The notes beneath the pieces were generated by a model. It did not search any database. It was given only the letters and a program-made list of their open reading frames with translations, and was not told the origin of the DNA. From NCBI RefSeq assembly GCF_027744825.2, contig NC_071349.1, positions 8,402,001 through 8,466,000 of the forward strand: a stretch of 64,000 nt of DNA, given 5' to 3'. Below are positions 1-12,036 of this stretch, one piece after another (position 1 is the first letter of the stretch; every line of letters begins with the position of its first letter). The stretch is from Synchiropus splendidus (lineage: Eukaryota > Chordata > Actinopteri > Syngnathiformes > Callionymidae). The translations under genes and the position numbers were made by a program.

Positions 1-1369
1 TGGTTAGTTGGTACTATTGTAATATTTATAGACATATTTGGCTACATTTTTTTAAATTGATGCCATCAATAATAGAAGTAGAGGGCGTTTTTTTAATTGT
101 CTGCACTGAAACAGTACTGAGTGGAAGGTAAACTCTATCAGGCCTCTGCACATGTTTTCTAAGAAGGAAGTAAATAATGCAAGAGGCTTGCGAGAAAGTC
201 TCTGAACGGAGCTCCTTCTGCAACCATCACTGATCCGGGTTCAGGTTCCACAGTCAGAGCCAACACTGAGACTCTGATGGCTGGAGGTGGCGTGCTTGTC
301 TCAGACCAGCAATCGTGGGGGAGAAACTGGAGAGCTCCTGTGAGTCAGTGGCCGGTTCCTGATCGAATGTCAGTGCAGGAAAAGATCTGAAGCGGAGGCA
401 TGGATGCAGTTAAACCTGTGAATTCCGGGCAAACATGCAGACATGGAGGTGCAATGACAGGTATGGGAAATGCATGAGTGCATGTGTCTTCATTCTATTC
501 GGTTCATAGTGTCAATAGTGTTGCATTTAAGAAGCAAAGTGGCAGCCTTTGGCAGCGCTGCTTTGAACTCGGAATGAAACTTGTAGATCTCTTTGGAAAA
601 GAAGTGAAATTTAAGTACCTTTTTTTTTATCACTTTGGCTGAAGTGTTTTTGGTCAGGAGCGTCAGGTTACAGACTATTGTGTGTCTCTGGAGCTGCATC
701 TGTGGTTCACACTTGCCTCATGTTTTAAACATCAGGGACAAAAACAAATGACGTAACCAAGGTTTTAAAAATCTGGAAAAAAATACAATGTCATTTATGG
801 ATGAACATGTTTCCTGATCAAACCAAAGTTGTTAAAAGATACACACAGTGAGAATCACAAACCAAAACTAACTGCTGTAGAAATGAATGTGTCACCAGGA
901 CATTTCTCAATGTGTTATTCTAATACTGATTGTTTTTTGTGTTTTGCGTGTGTGAGCGTGTGCGTCTATCTATCGGCCAGTGAGATCATTTAATCGACAA
1001 TAACATGATGACACAGCCAAGGTGTTAAAAGTTAACGCTAGCTACGCCTGTCTCAGGGTTCAGACGGGCCAAAGGTCCAACTCCTGAGTGACTCCTCCTT
1101 GGTCACAGCCTGCCAGTGTCGTTCAGGCTTCCTCCTGGTTCTGGTCTGACCGCGCTGGAACGAGAAGCTGCTGATCTGGAGCACCCCAGACTGGACAGGG
1201 ACTGAGAAGGTTGTGTTTTGTTCCGCTCATTTCTGTGTTTATTAGCTTAAGTGCTATCAGGTTCTGTCAGGTGATGACCGGAACTGAACCAGAACCAGGC
1301 TCTGTGACGTTCTCCTGGTCATCGTGTGCTATAAAATGACCTTTTCCTTGCCCTGCGTGGCTCCTGCAG
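1..1369. other. Non-coding DNA upstream of pls1
   Basis: No convincing coding exon was found on either strand; the open frames here are short and show no family resemblance or splice context. A splice acceptor (ctcctgcag) ends at 1369, just before the pls1 start codon. The pls1 transcript therefore probably begins in an untranslated exon further left, either inside this stretch or outside the window. No core promoter could be placed with confidence. Confidence 0.6.
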
Positions 1370-1384
1370 GAATACCAAGCAGCC

Positions 1385-4300
1385 ATGGAGAGCCGGATCA
1401 CTCAGATTTCCAGAGATGACCTGGAAGACCTCCGAGAAGCTTTCGACAAAATCGGTGAGCTTGTCTTGTCAGACCAGACCAGAGACGCTTGACTTTGTTG
1501 GGAATTTTAACCAACATTTTACTGCTGCTCATAAAGCAGCACGGTTACGTAAGAGATTTTATTGCTTGTGTGAAGAGTGTGTGTACTTTGTGCACATTAT
1601 CTTTCACGATGCTCTATTGTATAATCTGGCGATGTATCATTATCGTATAATAACAGAGACTGAGATTCATCAAAGATGTAACCAGCCTTCGCCTTGTAAC
1701 TCCAACTGCTTTGTTTCTCATATCAATGCTGCAGACTCAAAGTTTCAAATTCAACGTGTGTTTATGTGTTAGACATTGACAACAGCGGCTACGTGAGCGA
1801 CTTTGAACTTCAGGAATTGTTCCGAGAAGCGCGTTTCTCTCTGCCGGGGTACAAAGTGCGCGAGATCATCGAGACCTTCATCGCCGGTGACACCAACAAG
1901 GACGAGAAGATCAGCTTTGAGGAGTTTGTTTTGGTTGGTTTGGTTATAAACTGTTCACTTTGTTGACGCTTATTTGAACACAACTATTCCGCGTTCAGAT
2001 TTATCAGGAGCTGAAGAGCAAGAAGTACAGCGAGACGTTCCGGAAGAGCATCACCAGGAAGGATGGAATCCGATCCTTTGGGGGACTCTCTGAAATCTCC
2101 AGTGTGGGAACACAGCACTCTTACTCAGGTGTGTGATCGCGTTCACAACGGGTTCAGTCTGGTACTGTGCCAGATGATGTTTGCTTGTTTATGAAGCTCA
2201 TAATTCCCTCTTCAGATGAGGAGAAGGTGGCCTTCGTCAACTGGATCAACAAAGCTCTGGCCAAAGATGCAGACTGTCAGCATCTGCTGCCCATGAACCC
2301 AGAAGACAACAGCCTGTTCACCGCGGTCAAAGACGGCATCCTGCTCTGGTAACACACCCACCAGCAAGCATAAACTATTTGAATTTGTCACCATTATCAA
2401 ACCAAAATAAAGATCAAAAGAAAAGATGAGAGGGAAGCCATTATGACTTAACCACCACGGAGCCACAAACTCAACCCACCAATCTGAAAAGGAGGCAAAC
2501 ACAGGAAGAAAGACACAACAGACTTAACATTAACACACAAACCCAGACTCAAACATACAGAAGGTCAACAACACAGAAGAGATTTACACAAAGGAACAAA
2601 TAACAAACGAACAACAATGTGCCCCTTTGGGACTAGGACGTCAATTTGGGCAATGATGAGACAAGATGAGGACACTTTAAAAGCATCCACGACACAAGCT
2701 TATTACTTATTATTGTTAAGTCGAATATCACGGTTTTTCACTTTTTATTGTAAATGTTTATCCTTTCTCATCCAATCCACTTTAGCGTGGACTTAACTTT
2801 TTCACCGTAGATCAAGCTACCTTCGCTCCCTGTCTGAGTTGATCAGGCTGAAATAAACTAGGAATGTTGAAGAAATGATACTTCTGTGTTAAGTAGTTGC
2901 TCGGTGGCGAGTGGATCATATGTTCAGTAGTGTCGGAATTTTCTATACCGAGTAACCTTTTGCAAAAAAAAAAAGCCAGGGGACATTACCCCCTGCCCCC
3001 TGGATATCAATAAACACAATAGCACACGGATATCATGAAGGAAACACCACGTGTATCAACACATAAGAAAAAAGGCATAAATGCATAAAGAAATTATTGC
3101 ATTCTGGTGTTGGTCATTGTGATATAAACAATTTCCTATCCTATCTAAAAGAAGAAAAAAAAACTACTAAAAACAAGTTATATAGATTCACCTGGAAGAA
3201 GAGAAAGTTTTGGGCTCATGAAGAAACAGAAAGAAAAATCAGTTTTAATAGCAGTGTTGGAGACTGCAGTTTGGTAATAACCAGGGGAGCAAGATCCTGC
3301 TTCTAAAACTGTCAACACATCTGTTGTCCGCAGCAAAATGATCAACTTGTCTCAGCCTGACACCATCGACGAGCGAGTCATCAACACCAAGAATCTGACC
3401 ACCTTCAAGAAGACGGTGAGTGGCGTTCACTTCAGTCCCCCACTCCAGGTTTAAGAATGCTTCGAAGCCTACGCCGCTCATGGCCTCAAGGTTGGAAATC
3501 CTGCCAGGACAGTGCTTTTTGTGCCATGAGGCTACGAAAATCAGGGAAGTTGTTAGATTGATGTGACTGTCTGCTCTGCATTGAGGAGTCACTTCATAAA
3601 AATACGCCTACACAGCATATTATGTTTCCTCTGACTCAGTCTACTACAGATTTGTATAAAATAATCTAATCCAATAGTCAGACTCGCTCCAGATTGTTCT
3701 TGTTACTCAGAGCAAAGTCTTTTCTTCATTAATATTGTGGTCTGATGGTGCAGATCAAATATTAACTATCAAAATGCTTAGCTGGGATTTCTAACTTTCA
3801 TTGCAGAGCCAGGCTGTAAGGACCTGGAGACAGATTAGCTGTTGAAGTTTCTTATCAAACAGTGCTCTGTGGTTTTACTATAATATTGTTTAAAGAGTTG
3901 ACACTGGTATATTTGCTTTTTTTTCTCAGGAGAATCTCGTCCTTGCATTGAATTCAGCCTCTGCGATCGGCTGCACCGTGGTGAGCATCGACGTTCACGA
4001 TTTGATGGCAGGGAAGCCCCACCTGGTGCTGGGACTCTACTGGCAGATTATCAAAGTCGGACTTTTCGCTGATATAGAGATCAGCAGGAACGAAGGTGAT
4101 ATAGCTCTTGCTTTCTCTCTGTCTCTCTCCCTCTTCTACACGCACACGTATCTCTATCACAATCCTCACAATAGGCCAGGCCTAGCCAACCCGCTGCTCT
4201 CTCCTCAGTTTCATGCGGCTCCTCACCAAATGGCTGCGACTTTGGTCAAGTTGCTATTGAGATGATGGTTTTTACAGGAAATAAGACAAAAAAATAAGAG

Positions 4301-7300
4301 CTACTGCGGCGAAATGTCAAAATATTGTTCAAAGACTTGCGTCAACTTTGAAACATAAACAATAAACCTTGGCATTGAACATGCTCCAAGCATACTCAAC
4401 ATATGGGATGTGTTTCACCTATTATTCATTGTTGATGATAGTGAAGTTGAATTCAGTGGAGTGAAGATGAGACGCTCCAGTCTCCAGCGTCGCTCACACA
4501 AACAGACAGGGGCCAAATTATTGGTGGCATGAGCCACGTGAAAAAATATCTAAGTAAGATAAATGGTGCACACATTTCTATCTACGCTGCTTGATATTTC
4601 GAGGAGGATCACAGTAAAATGTATGAATTTGAAAAATACATGCACAAGAGACATACGCCGGATGCGAACCAGCAAGCTTGTGACACACAGGGCTTTAACC
4701 GCTATACTGCCGCGAAGTCACGTGACCAGCTGTTCAGGTGAGCCTTACATGTTTGTAGGATGTGGCTCTTTTCAGCAACACAGTAAAACCATGTGGCTCT
4801 TAGCTTCTGACTGGTTGGCCATCCATGCAATATACCCTTTCCCCAACATCTCACCCGGAAACATGGCTAACCTTAACCAGGACCAAAAGTCTTCATCCTC
4901 AAATTGAGGCTTATCTATTTGGGGGCACCAAATGTCCCCAGTTGGCAGGCTGTTTCTAATCTACTGGCGTGTATTCCAAAAAATACCCCCTCATCCTAAC
5001 CCTAAAACAAAACCTGGGGGGCAAATCTGGCCCACCAAGTTATTTATGCTGCCCGCAAGCTTGTCTCAAGTACTGTTGAAATCAAAACAAGTTGGAGTTA
5101 AGTTAAGTTAAATCTAATACTATCTAATAAATCTAAAACTAATGATGTCACTAACATAAAGGGATTCAAGCTTCAGCCTTAGAGTGAAGATTGAAAATGT
5201 CGAGAATCAACTTGGAAACCAACAGAAGTAAAAGGGATCCATAGGGGTCAAAGTGAATGTTTGTGCTTCACCAAGAAGACCAGACTGTTTCCTGCAGCTT
5301 AGCGTTCGGCCCATGACATGGTTTGAGGTTGAGTGTTGGCCCCCAGAGAATAAAAGTCAAAGTCAAATTTGTGCTGGAATTTGTCGCATCAGCAACTCAC
5401 AGCAGCTCTTCTCTGCCACAGTCCTGATTGGTCTTCTGAGTGAAGGGGAACATCTTGACCATCTGATGTCCCTCAGCCCAGAGGAGCTGCTCCTCCGCTG
5501 GGTCAACTATCACCTCCAAAGAGCCGGGACAAGCACCATTCGCAACTTCAGTGACGATATCAAGGTTAGCTGCGGAGCGAGGCCAACACAGTCTTTCTCT
5601 GGCTCACTGTCCCCTGGTGGTCACTGCAGGACTCGCAGGCGTACTTCTACCTGATGGACCAGATTTCCCCCAAAGGAGATGACTTCAGCATGAGCATCAA
5701 GATCGACATGAGTGGTTTGAACGTAGGCTGCTTCTGAGTTTGGGGTCAAGGTGCGACCCCACTCTCACGCTTGTGTTTCTGGAACCCAAGGAGCCGAACT
5801 GGGAGCGGAGGGCCGAGCTGATGCTGCGACAGGCCGCGCGGCTGGACTGCCGGCAGTTTGTGACGCCTCAGGATGTGGTCTCTGGAAACAGCAAGCTCAA
5901 CCTGGCCTTCGTCGCCAACCTGTTCAACATGCACCCGGGTCTGCAGAGAGCGCAAAATGGATACGACACAGAACGACACATCGAAGGTTCGAGGTGAAAA
6001 CTCCCATGCTTGAGCTCGGATTGAACCGTCTGCTTGGATTTCTCTCTGCTGCAGGTGAAACTCGAGAGGAGAAAACCTTCCGCAACTGGATAAACTCTCT
6101 GGGCGTCTCTCCCTATGTTAACCACCTCTACTGGTAAGTCATCTTTAAACAGGAAGTGCCTGCAATTTTGGGGTCTTTGGTTAATGGGCAGCTAAACCAT
6201 GAAACAAAATGGACTATGGATTGCGGGTTTGCACCTCAGGTGTCTCATGCAACCAGTGGAGTACAATGATCCATTTTAGTCAGTTGATCTGGAGCTGAGA
6301 GAAACAGCAAACTTCAGCAGAACAGCTGAAACTTTGTGCTCCACTGTGATATAACTTATAACAATTTGGATCCTTTAATAACCTTTAAGCTGAATGTGCA
6401 CTTATATATGCACTAAATAAAGACCCCTTATTACCAAAAGGTTGCTGTGATACTGCTTGAGCCAGTTGCAATACCGTAGACTGATGCATTGCTGGCTTTT
6501 CCCAGGGACCTCTGTGATGGTTTGGTGATCTTTCAGCTCTATGAGAAGGTCAAAGTGATGGTGAACTGGAAGAAGGTGAACCACCCCCCCTATCCTGTCC
6601 TGGGGGGCAATATGAAGAAGGTACTGCAACAAAGCACCAGAACACCTTAAAATCGTCTGGTTAATAATGGTTCACGTCTCAGCTGGAGAACTGCAACTAC
6701 GCGGTGGAGCTGGGCCGGAATGTGGCACACTTCTCACTGGTGGGCGTCGGAGGAGAAAACCTGAACGAGGGGAGCCCCTTGCACACGCTGGCTCTCCTCT
6801 GGCAGCTAATGAGGAGGTACAACTTTTTACAAAGTTTTATTCCTGTTGGCTTTCTGAACTCCTGTTTCTGGTCAGGTACACTGTCATGGTTCTGTCAGAC
6901 CTTGGCGATGGTGAGAAGATTGGGGATCAGATCATCCTCCACTGGGTGAACACTACGCTTAGCAACGCACACAAAGACACGCAGATTGGCTCATTCAAGG
7001 TGTGTTTCGGAGTGAACGTGAACTGTTGCATTCGAAAGTTTACTCATCTTTTGTGTGTTTACTGCAGGATAAACTGATCAGTACCAGCCTGCCGGTGATC
7101 GACCTGATCGATGCCATCGTTCCGAACACTGTGAGGTGGGACATGGTGGTCCGCGGGGAGCGAGGAATCCTGAAGGAGGCCGACAAGCTCAACAATGCAA
7201 AGTAAACCCCCAGTCTTTCTCATGTAGTCATCAAAAGATGGTGACACTTCCTTGTCTGTTCTCAGGTACGCCATCTCGCTGGCTCGAAAGATCGGAGCTC

Positions 7301-7404
7301 GAGTTTACGCACTGCCCGATGATCTGGTGGAGGTCAACCCCAAAATGGTGCTTACGCTGTTCGCCTGCTTGATGGGTCGCGGCATGAAGAAGGCCATGCG
7401 CTAG
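1385..7404 (+). CDS. pls1: Plastin-1 (I-plastin/fimbrin), actin-bundling protein, 15 coding exons
   Basis: Crosslinks actin filaments into tight bundles, classically in microvilli and stereocilia. Exons: 1385-1454, 1773-1933, 1999-2128, 2216-2348, 3334-3415, 3930-4095, 5422-5564, 5630-5722, 5791-5986, 6055-6133, 6506-6620, 6683-6816, 6876-6999, 7068-7201, 7266-7404. All phases agree and give 632 aa, close to the usual plastin length of about 630. The start [16 protein letters not shown] matches the PLS1 N-terminus. Two EF-hands fall at about residues 12-80 (first loop [12 protein letters not shown]). Four calponin-homology domains follow as two actin-binding modules ([42 protein letters not shown]). 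The protein ends [13 protein letters not shown]1 is preferred over PLS2/LCP1 and PLS3 on sequence and because atr is nearby, as in human. Oddities: the second EF loop ([12 protein letters not shown]) has Glu at the usual Gly position, and exon 2 ends in a weak donor (TTG|GTTGGT). Confidence 0.95.
4652..4720 (-). repeat. tRNA-derived SINE head in pls1 intron 6
   Basis: Read on the minus strand, the segment carries an A-box-like motif (TATAGCGGTTAAAG, complement at 4693-4706). It is followed about 25 bases later by a B-box (GGTTCGCATCC, complement at 4660-4670). The 5' and 3' ends do not pair as an acceptor stem, so this is not a functional tRNA. It fits the tRNA-related head of a fish SINE. 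The body would extend to lower coordinates, but its end cannot be defined by eye. Confidence 0.6.
4815..4945. repeat. Copy of a dispersed fish repeat (GGGGACATT-type) in pls1 intron 6
   Basis: The segment contains an aacatggctaacc...aaccaggacc block, then tcctcaaattgaggctta, then an aaatgtcccc block. The same ordered blocks occur twice near 53.1-53.6 kb. The family is recognisable by internal comparison; its outer ends are uncertain. Confidence 0.55.
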
Positions 7405-8408
7405 ATTTACCACTTTTCCAACCTCCCTTTTCATTGTTTCAGAGAAAACATTTAATTTAAATAGACATTAAAGGGGTAGAACTACGCAACTGCTCACAGG
7501 TTATTTAAAAACTTTAATGAAAACAAAACTCATTTCCAATTCCCAATACCTTCTGAGTAACCAAACACTGACATTTTGCAATGTGAAATAAATACTTGCA
7601 CCCTGTTGTAAAATTGTAATTGTAAAATATTTTCATATTTTATGGTTATATTCTGCCTGAGACATTTGAGATTGACACCAGATTTCAAATCAATTATGAA
7701 TCAATGTTTTTTTTTATTATTTATGTAGACTATAAAATGAGATGTTCCCCTTTCCCCAATGTTGAGTTACCAAGAACTATTATTATTGTTAACAATTCTA
7801 TTCTTGCTTAAAGGTAAATGGTGCATTTGTTGAATGATATTATGCAATGATGCAAGCAGTGGCATTTGCTGTCTATAGTTAGTTATATATAGGTGTGATA
7901 TCAGCCATGCTTCCCAGTCAACATTATTCAACCCACAAATGGATCATCGCTGGCTCTTTTTCTGTCGCTACTTTGACTCTTTAGCTCAAACTTTGCACGT
8001 CTTTGAAGATGATTGTGACAAGTGTTCTCAGACATGTAAATGATTGGCTTGAATAAACAGGTAGAATTCATCTCCAACACTGTCGCTCTCTTTGAGGGGA
8101 ATAAGTGGCTCATGAATTAAAGGTGTGACATCACACAGCACATGATGGGGATAAAAAACATCAAAGTCTAAATGTATTATTTAACACTTTTTTCCACGTT
8201 TGTCTGTGCTGTTCTCTGACCTGTCCATGGAGGTCGCTGAAAGTTGCCATTGGGTCTGCTGACAAGCAGATTGGTGACTGGATCCTGTCAAACAAAATCC
8301 TCTTTTTTTATCATAACTGATGAACCATTGGGCTTTCAGCTGATCTTGATTCCTGTGTTCCACCGCATCTTTCTATAAACCTCTAATATTTCCAAGTATG
8401 GATTATCG
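7405..8408. other. pls1 3' UTR and intergenic spacer
   Basis: A canonical AATAAA polyadenylation signal lies at 7587-7592, about 185 bases past the pls1 stop, and probably ends the transcript. The remaining AT-rich sequence up to the first kinase start contains no recognisable gene. The kinase promoter or a 5' untranslated exon may lie between about 8100 and 8408, but no core promoter element is clear. Confidence 0.6.
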
Positions 8409-10522
8409 ATGAATACTTCATGCAGCATGAGCCCCTGCAGCAAGGTTGGGCGCATGATCTTCTCCTCCTCCTCGGCCTACATGGTGGAGAAAGTCCTGGG
8501 GACTGGAGCGTTCGGAGAAGTCTCTCAGTGTTTAAACCTTACGACGTTTAAAAGAGTAGCTCTAAAACAAACCAGGAGAAGCACCTATAATGAACGGGCA
8601 GAGAGGGAGGTCCAGATCCTGAAGACTTTGCAACAAAGCAACTCGCACAGGTACAACATCGTTCGGTGGCACGAGGCCTTCGTCTGGGAAGGATGCTATT
8701 GTCTGGAGTTTGAGAAGCTGGATGTCAATCTCCTGGAATATCTGCGGCGGAGTAAATCTGGGTCCCTGAAGCTGCAGGAAATTCGGCCGATTCTGCAGCA
8801 GGTCGGCTTCTACTGCTCCCTTTCACACACAGTTCCCATTGTTAGTCGTCTGTATGAATGAAAAACGTTTGCAAATTATCAATGGAATCTATACTTTTTC
8901 AAGATATACAATGGCTTCTGCCTGTCCAGCAGTGGCTCCATTGAGTCGGATGACTGTTCTCATACTGTCTTTGCTGTCATTACCACTCTATCAACCTCCA
9001 GCTGCAAACTCATGATCCTGCCTGACCTCTTCTTCATTGTCTCAATATTCTTCTACTAAAAGGTGTTGCTCTTTTTCGTCTGAGCCATGATAAAAAAAGG
9101 ACTAAACCTCCAGAGTTTCAAACCACGCTTCCACTTGGTTTACTTCTGCCAAAATATCCTGTATCCGTATTCCCTGCTCTTCCTTTTCTCCCTCTGTCTC
9201 TCAATTCTTTTCCATCATCATCTGCTCCATCTTCTTCCAAGAGGAGCTTCTGAGCTTCTGTTCCTGTGCTGGTCGACACACAGCTTCTCCAGGCTCCTCA
9301 GGTTCTCCCACACCAATGTGAGGTGGTGAGGGCCAGAACCCATTTTATAAAGGCAAAATCCTAGTGACAATTTCATCACGTGATCAATTTCATCGACACG
9401 TCTACTCTCTTTCACATGACTGTGACCTCTCCCTCCGATACAGTTGGCCACGGCGCTCCAGTTTCTGCAGAGTCTGAAGATCGTCCATGCAGATCTGAAA
9501 CCTGAGAACATCATGATGGTGGATAAGATGTGCAAACCGCCCCGAGTCAAACTCATTGATTTTGGATTGGCAATCCCAATCTCTGAGGTGCATGCTGGGA
9601 AGAAAATCCAGACCCTGTGGTACAGGTATCAGTCCAGTTGTTGGATCTGAAGCGTTCTGATATGTGGGGTTTCATTGGTGGCTATTGTTCCCGTCAGAGC
9701 TCCAGAGATCCTGCAGGGGGCAGCATTCAACGAGACTATCGACATTTGGTCCCTGGGATGCATTGCAGTGGAATTATTTTTGGGAAAGCGGCTGTTCGCT
9801 GCTTCTGATGAACATGACATGGTGAGTGACCAGAGGAAGGGATGAGGGTCTTCAAGTAGGTAGCCCAGTATTCAGAGTACATTTATTAGTTTAACATCTT
9901 CGTCCATCGTCTCTTGTCCTCAGGTCAACCAGATCTCGCATATATTGAAGCAGCACTCGTGGATAAGCTCCAAGCAGAGCCAACAACGTGTGAGAACTTT
10001 TATTTCACTGTTCTGTATGATTTAGTTCAATGGGAACTTGGATTGTGATACAGTTTCTGGTTCAGGTGCCGTCCATGGCCAGGCTTGAGTCCCACGCCAT
10101 AAATGATCTCAACGACCTTCTGCTGGTGAGTGAGACTCAGCTCCGCTTCTTCTACTCTCAAAATAACTTTGTTTCAATAACTGCTCCAGAGGGTTCCCAG
10201 GAATCACCATGCAGGAGATGAAATGTGGGCCGAGCTGAAGGACAGGATGAGATTCGTGGAGCTGATCGAGAAGATGCTTGAAATAGATCCGAGCCATAGA
10301 ATCACCCCAACAGAAATCCTTCAGGACCCCTTCCTGACAATGAACCACCTCGTGTTTCCCTTCGACCACACCGCATAGTAAGTGTCCACGGAACCTGCTC
10401 AGTAACGTTCAACCTCGAGATCATCTTGATGAGGTCCTGCTCTCTTCTCCTCCAGCTACAGAGCGTGCATAGAGCAGATGGATTTTAGCAAAACACAGCA
10501 GAAGGAGAACAAGCTGGGTTAA
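8409..10522 (+). CDS. HIPK-like serine/threonine protein kinase A, 7 exons, 359 aa
   Basis: Exons 8409-8801, 9444-9625, 9698-9821, 9924-9989, 10066-10125, 10190-10377, 10456-10522; phases agree. It is essentially a lone kinase domain of the CMGC/DYRK-HIPK type. Visible motifs: P-loop GTGAFGEV (residues 31-38), beta-3 lysine in VALK (K53), catalytic HADLKPEN (D148, N153), DFG (D170), YRAPEIL (from Y191) and DIWSLGC. All core catalytic residues are present, so activity is plausible. HIPKs carry a Ser-Thr-Tyr activation-loop motif autophosphorylated at Tyr; here the aligned residues are Gly-Lys-Lys. The large C-terminal regions of true HIPK1-4 are absent and the protein ends soon after the kinase domain. 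Fish genomes are known to carry many short HIPK-like kinases. Substrates cannot be inferred. It faces kinase B tail to tail. Confidence 0.88.
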
Positions 10523-10773
10523 TAGCAAAGACTTCGGGACCTCCAACCATTGGAAAACAACCACAACATGGCCCGTACTGACTGAACAGAGAAGAAGATC
10601 TGAAGCATGTGAAGATGTAAGGAAGGCGTGTTTCACCTCAAGGATTCACTCTCGATGGGGACTTGGACACGTGGGCCGCATTACATAAGGAGACTGGGAT
10701 ATCAAGCCAAACCAATGGCACGAAGTCTAAAATGAAACTTCAATCTTGCTACTATGATGTGAAAAAACCCAAG

Positions 10774-10779
10774 AATAAA
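10774..10779 (+). promoter_or_regulatory. Polyadenylation signal for kinase A
   Basis: A canonical AATAAA lies about 250 bases beyond the kinase A stop codon, on the coding strand. A second A-rich candidate occurs some 65 bases further on. Confidence 0.5.
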
Positions 10780-12036
10780 TAGGAAAAACTGTAATGTGAT
10801 ATGCTTAAAATGTCTTCTGCTTATATATTGCTTCATTTAAAATAAAAATTAACATAGTCCTAAATATCTTTAAGTGGTTATCTTAGCCACTGGGTAACAT
10901 TTATTTTGAAGATTATTTTAACATTTTAATAGAACTATTATTGGCTATAGGGGAGGAATATAGACAAATTGAATGGTAAAATAAATACTTATACATTTAA
11001 ATAGAAATAAATGCTAAAATGCTGTCTTCACAAGGGCCTCATGCGGCCCCCGGGCCACACTTTGCTGACGTGTCTAGAAAAAACGAGTCTCACGCCATCA
11101 TGCTGCATCTCATGTACATTCCTGGTTGTGATCTAATGAATGATGTTGACAAACCCAAGGACTTTCAAGAAATAGTATTTATTATTGTCTAACAAGTACA
11201 ATTGGAAGTTAACCATGAAATATTTACAATGACAGGAGAATATATTGTGTTGAAGTATAAAAACAAATGTGCTCCACATGTTTAACGTCCACCATTAAAG
11301 GTTTCTCACTCATTTTAAAAAGGTTGTCAAATTCACGTGTTTCTACATGTCTGGTGTGACTTCCTTTCTTCGCTGGCTCCAGATGAACAGGAGCCGAATG
11401 TCAACAGTTCAGAGCTTTTTTATCACTGAAACGGGAACAAATGAATGCAGTCCGAGATCGTGATGCGAAACACACTGATGCACATCGTCTGCCAGATCCG
11501 CTTGCTTGTGGCTGGGTTCAAGTGTCGATCCACATTTCACCTTGCTCCGGTTCTTTTTCACATTGTTCTTGAGAGACCTGTTGACAAACGATATTTAAGA
11601 TTTCAATGGCTTGAGCAGTCAGCACTTGCTGAATGGATCCTCGCTCTTTTATTTGAACTTTAGGGGGCACTAGAAGAAGAAATAACACAGCATATGCATT
11701 TAATGAAAGTTATTTTTTTGTCATAATACTTATTTATATTTTATCTGTCATTTTTGCAATTTTGTAAACAAGGAATTTCCCTGTAAAGAATATGTGCTCT
11801 AATCTAATGTGTTTTTTTGTTTATCCGATGTGGCTGCTTTATGTACAGTAAACTGTAGTTTTACTGTCTAGTGTCTTTAATGTTTTTTATTAATGTTTGC
11901 TGCTGTCAAGTCTTCCCCATGATAGGAAGAATGAAGGCGATCTAATCTCATGATCGACGGCTAAATTATTATTGAAGGTATGAGTACGCTAAAGTAGGAA
12001 ACCCACTGTACATGCATTAAATATGAAACCAAACTA
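10780..12036. other. Spacer between the convergent kinase genes, with a degraded hAT-like end
   Basis: AT-rich and without a coding exon. Around 11035-11075 is a short block (catgcggcccccgggccaca followed by ctttgctgac) resembling the terminal region of hAT-type transposons. A better copy of that block is at 50256-50335. TTTATT at 11886-11891 is AATAAA on the minus strand, about 150 bases past the stop of kinase B, and is the likely end of that transcript. Confidence 0.5.

Noticed and set aside
4652..4720. Possible tRNA gene on the minus strand
   Set aside because: A- and B-box-like motifs are present, but the acceptor stem does not pair and no proper anticodon arm forms; a tRNA-derived SINE explains it better.
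1385..7404. Assignment as LCP1 or PLS3 rather than PLS1
   Set aside because: The N-terminal sequence and the nearby atr gene favour pls1.
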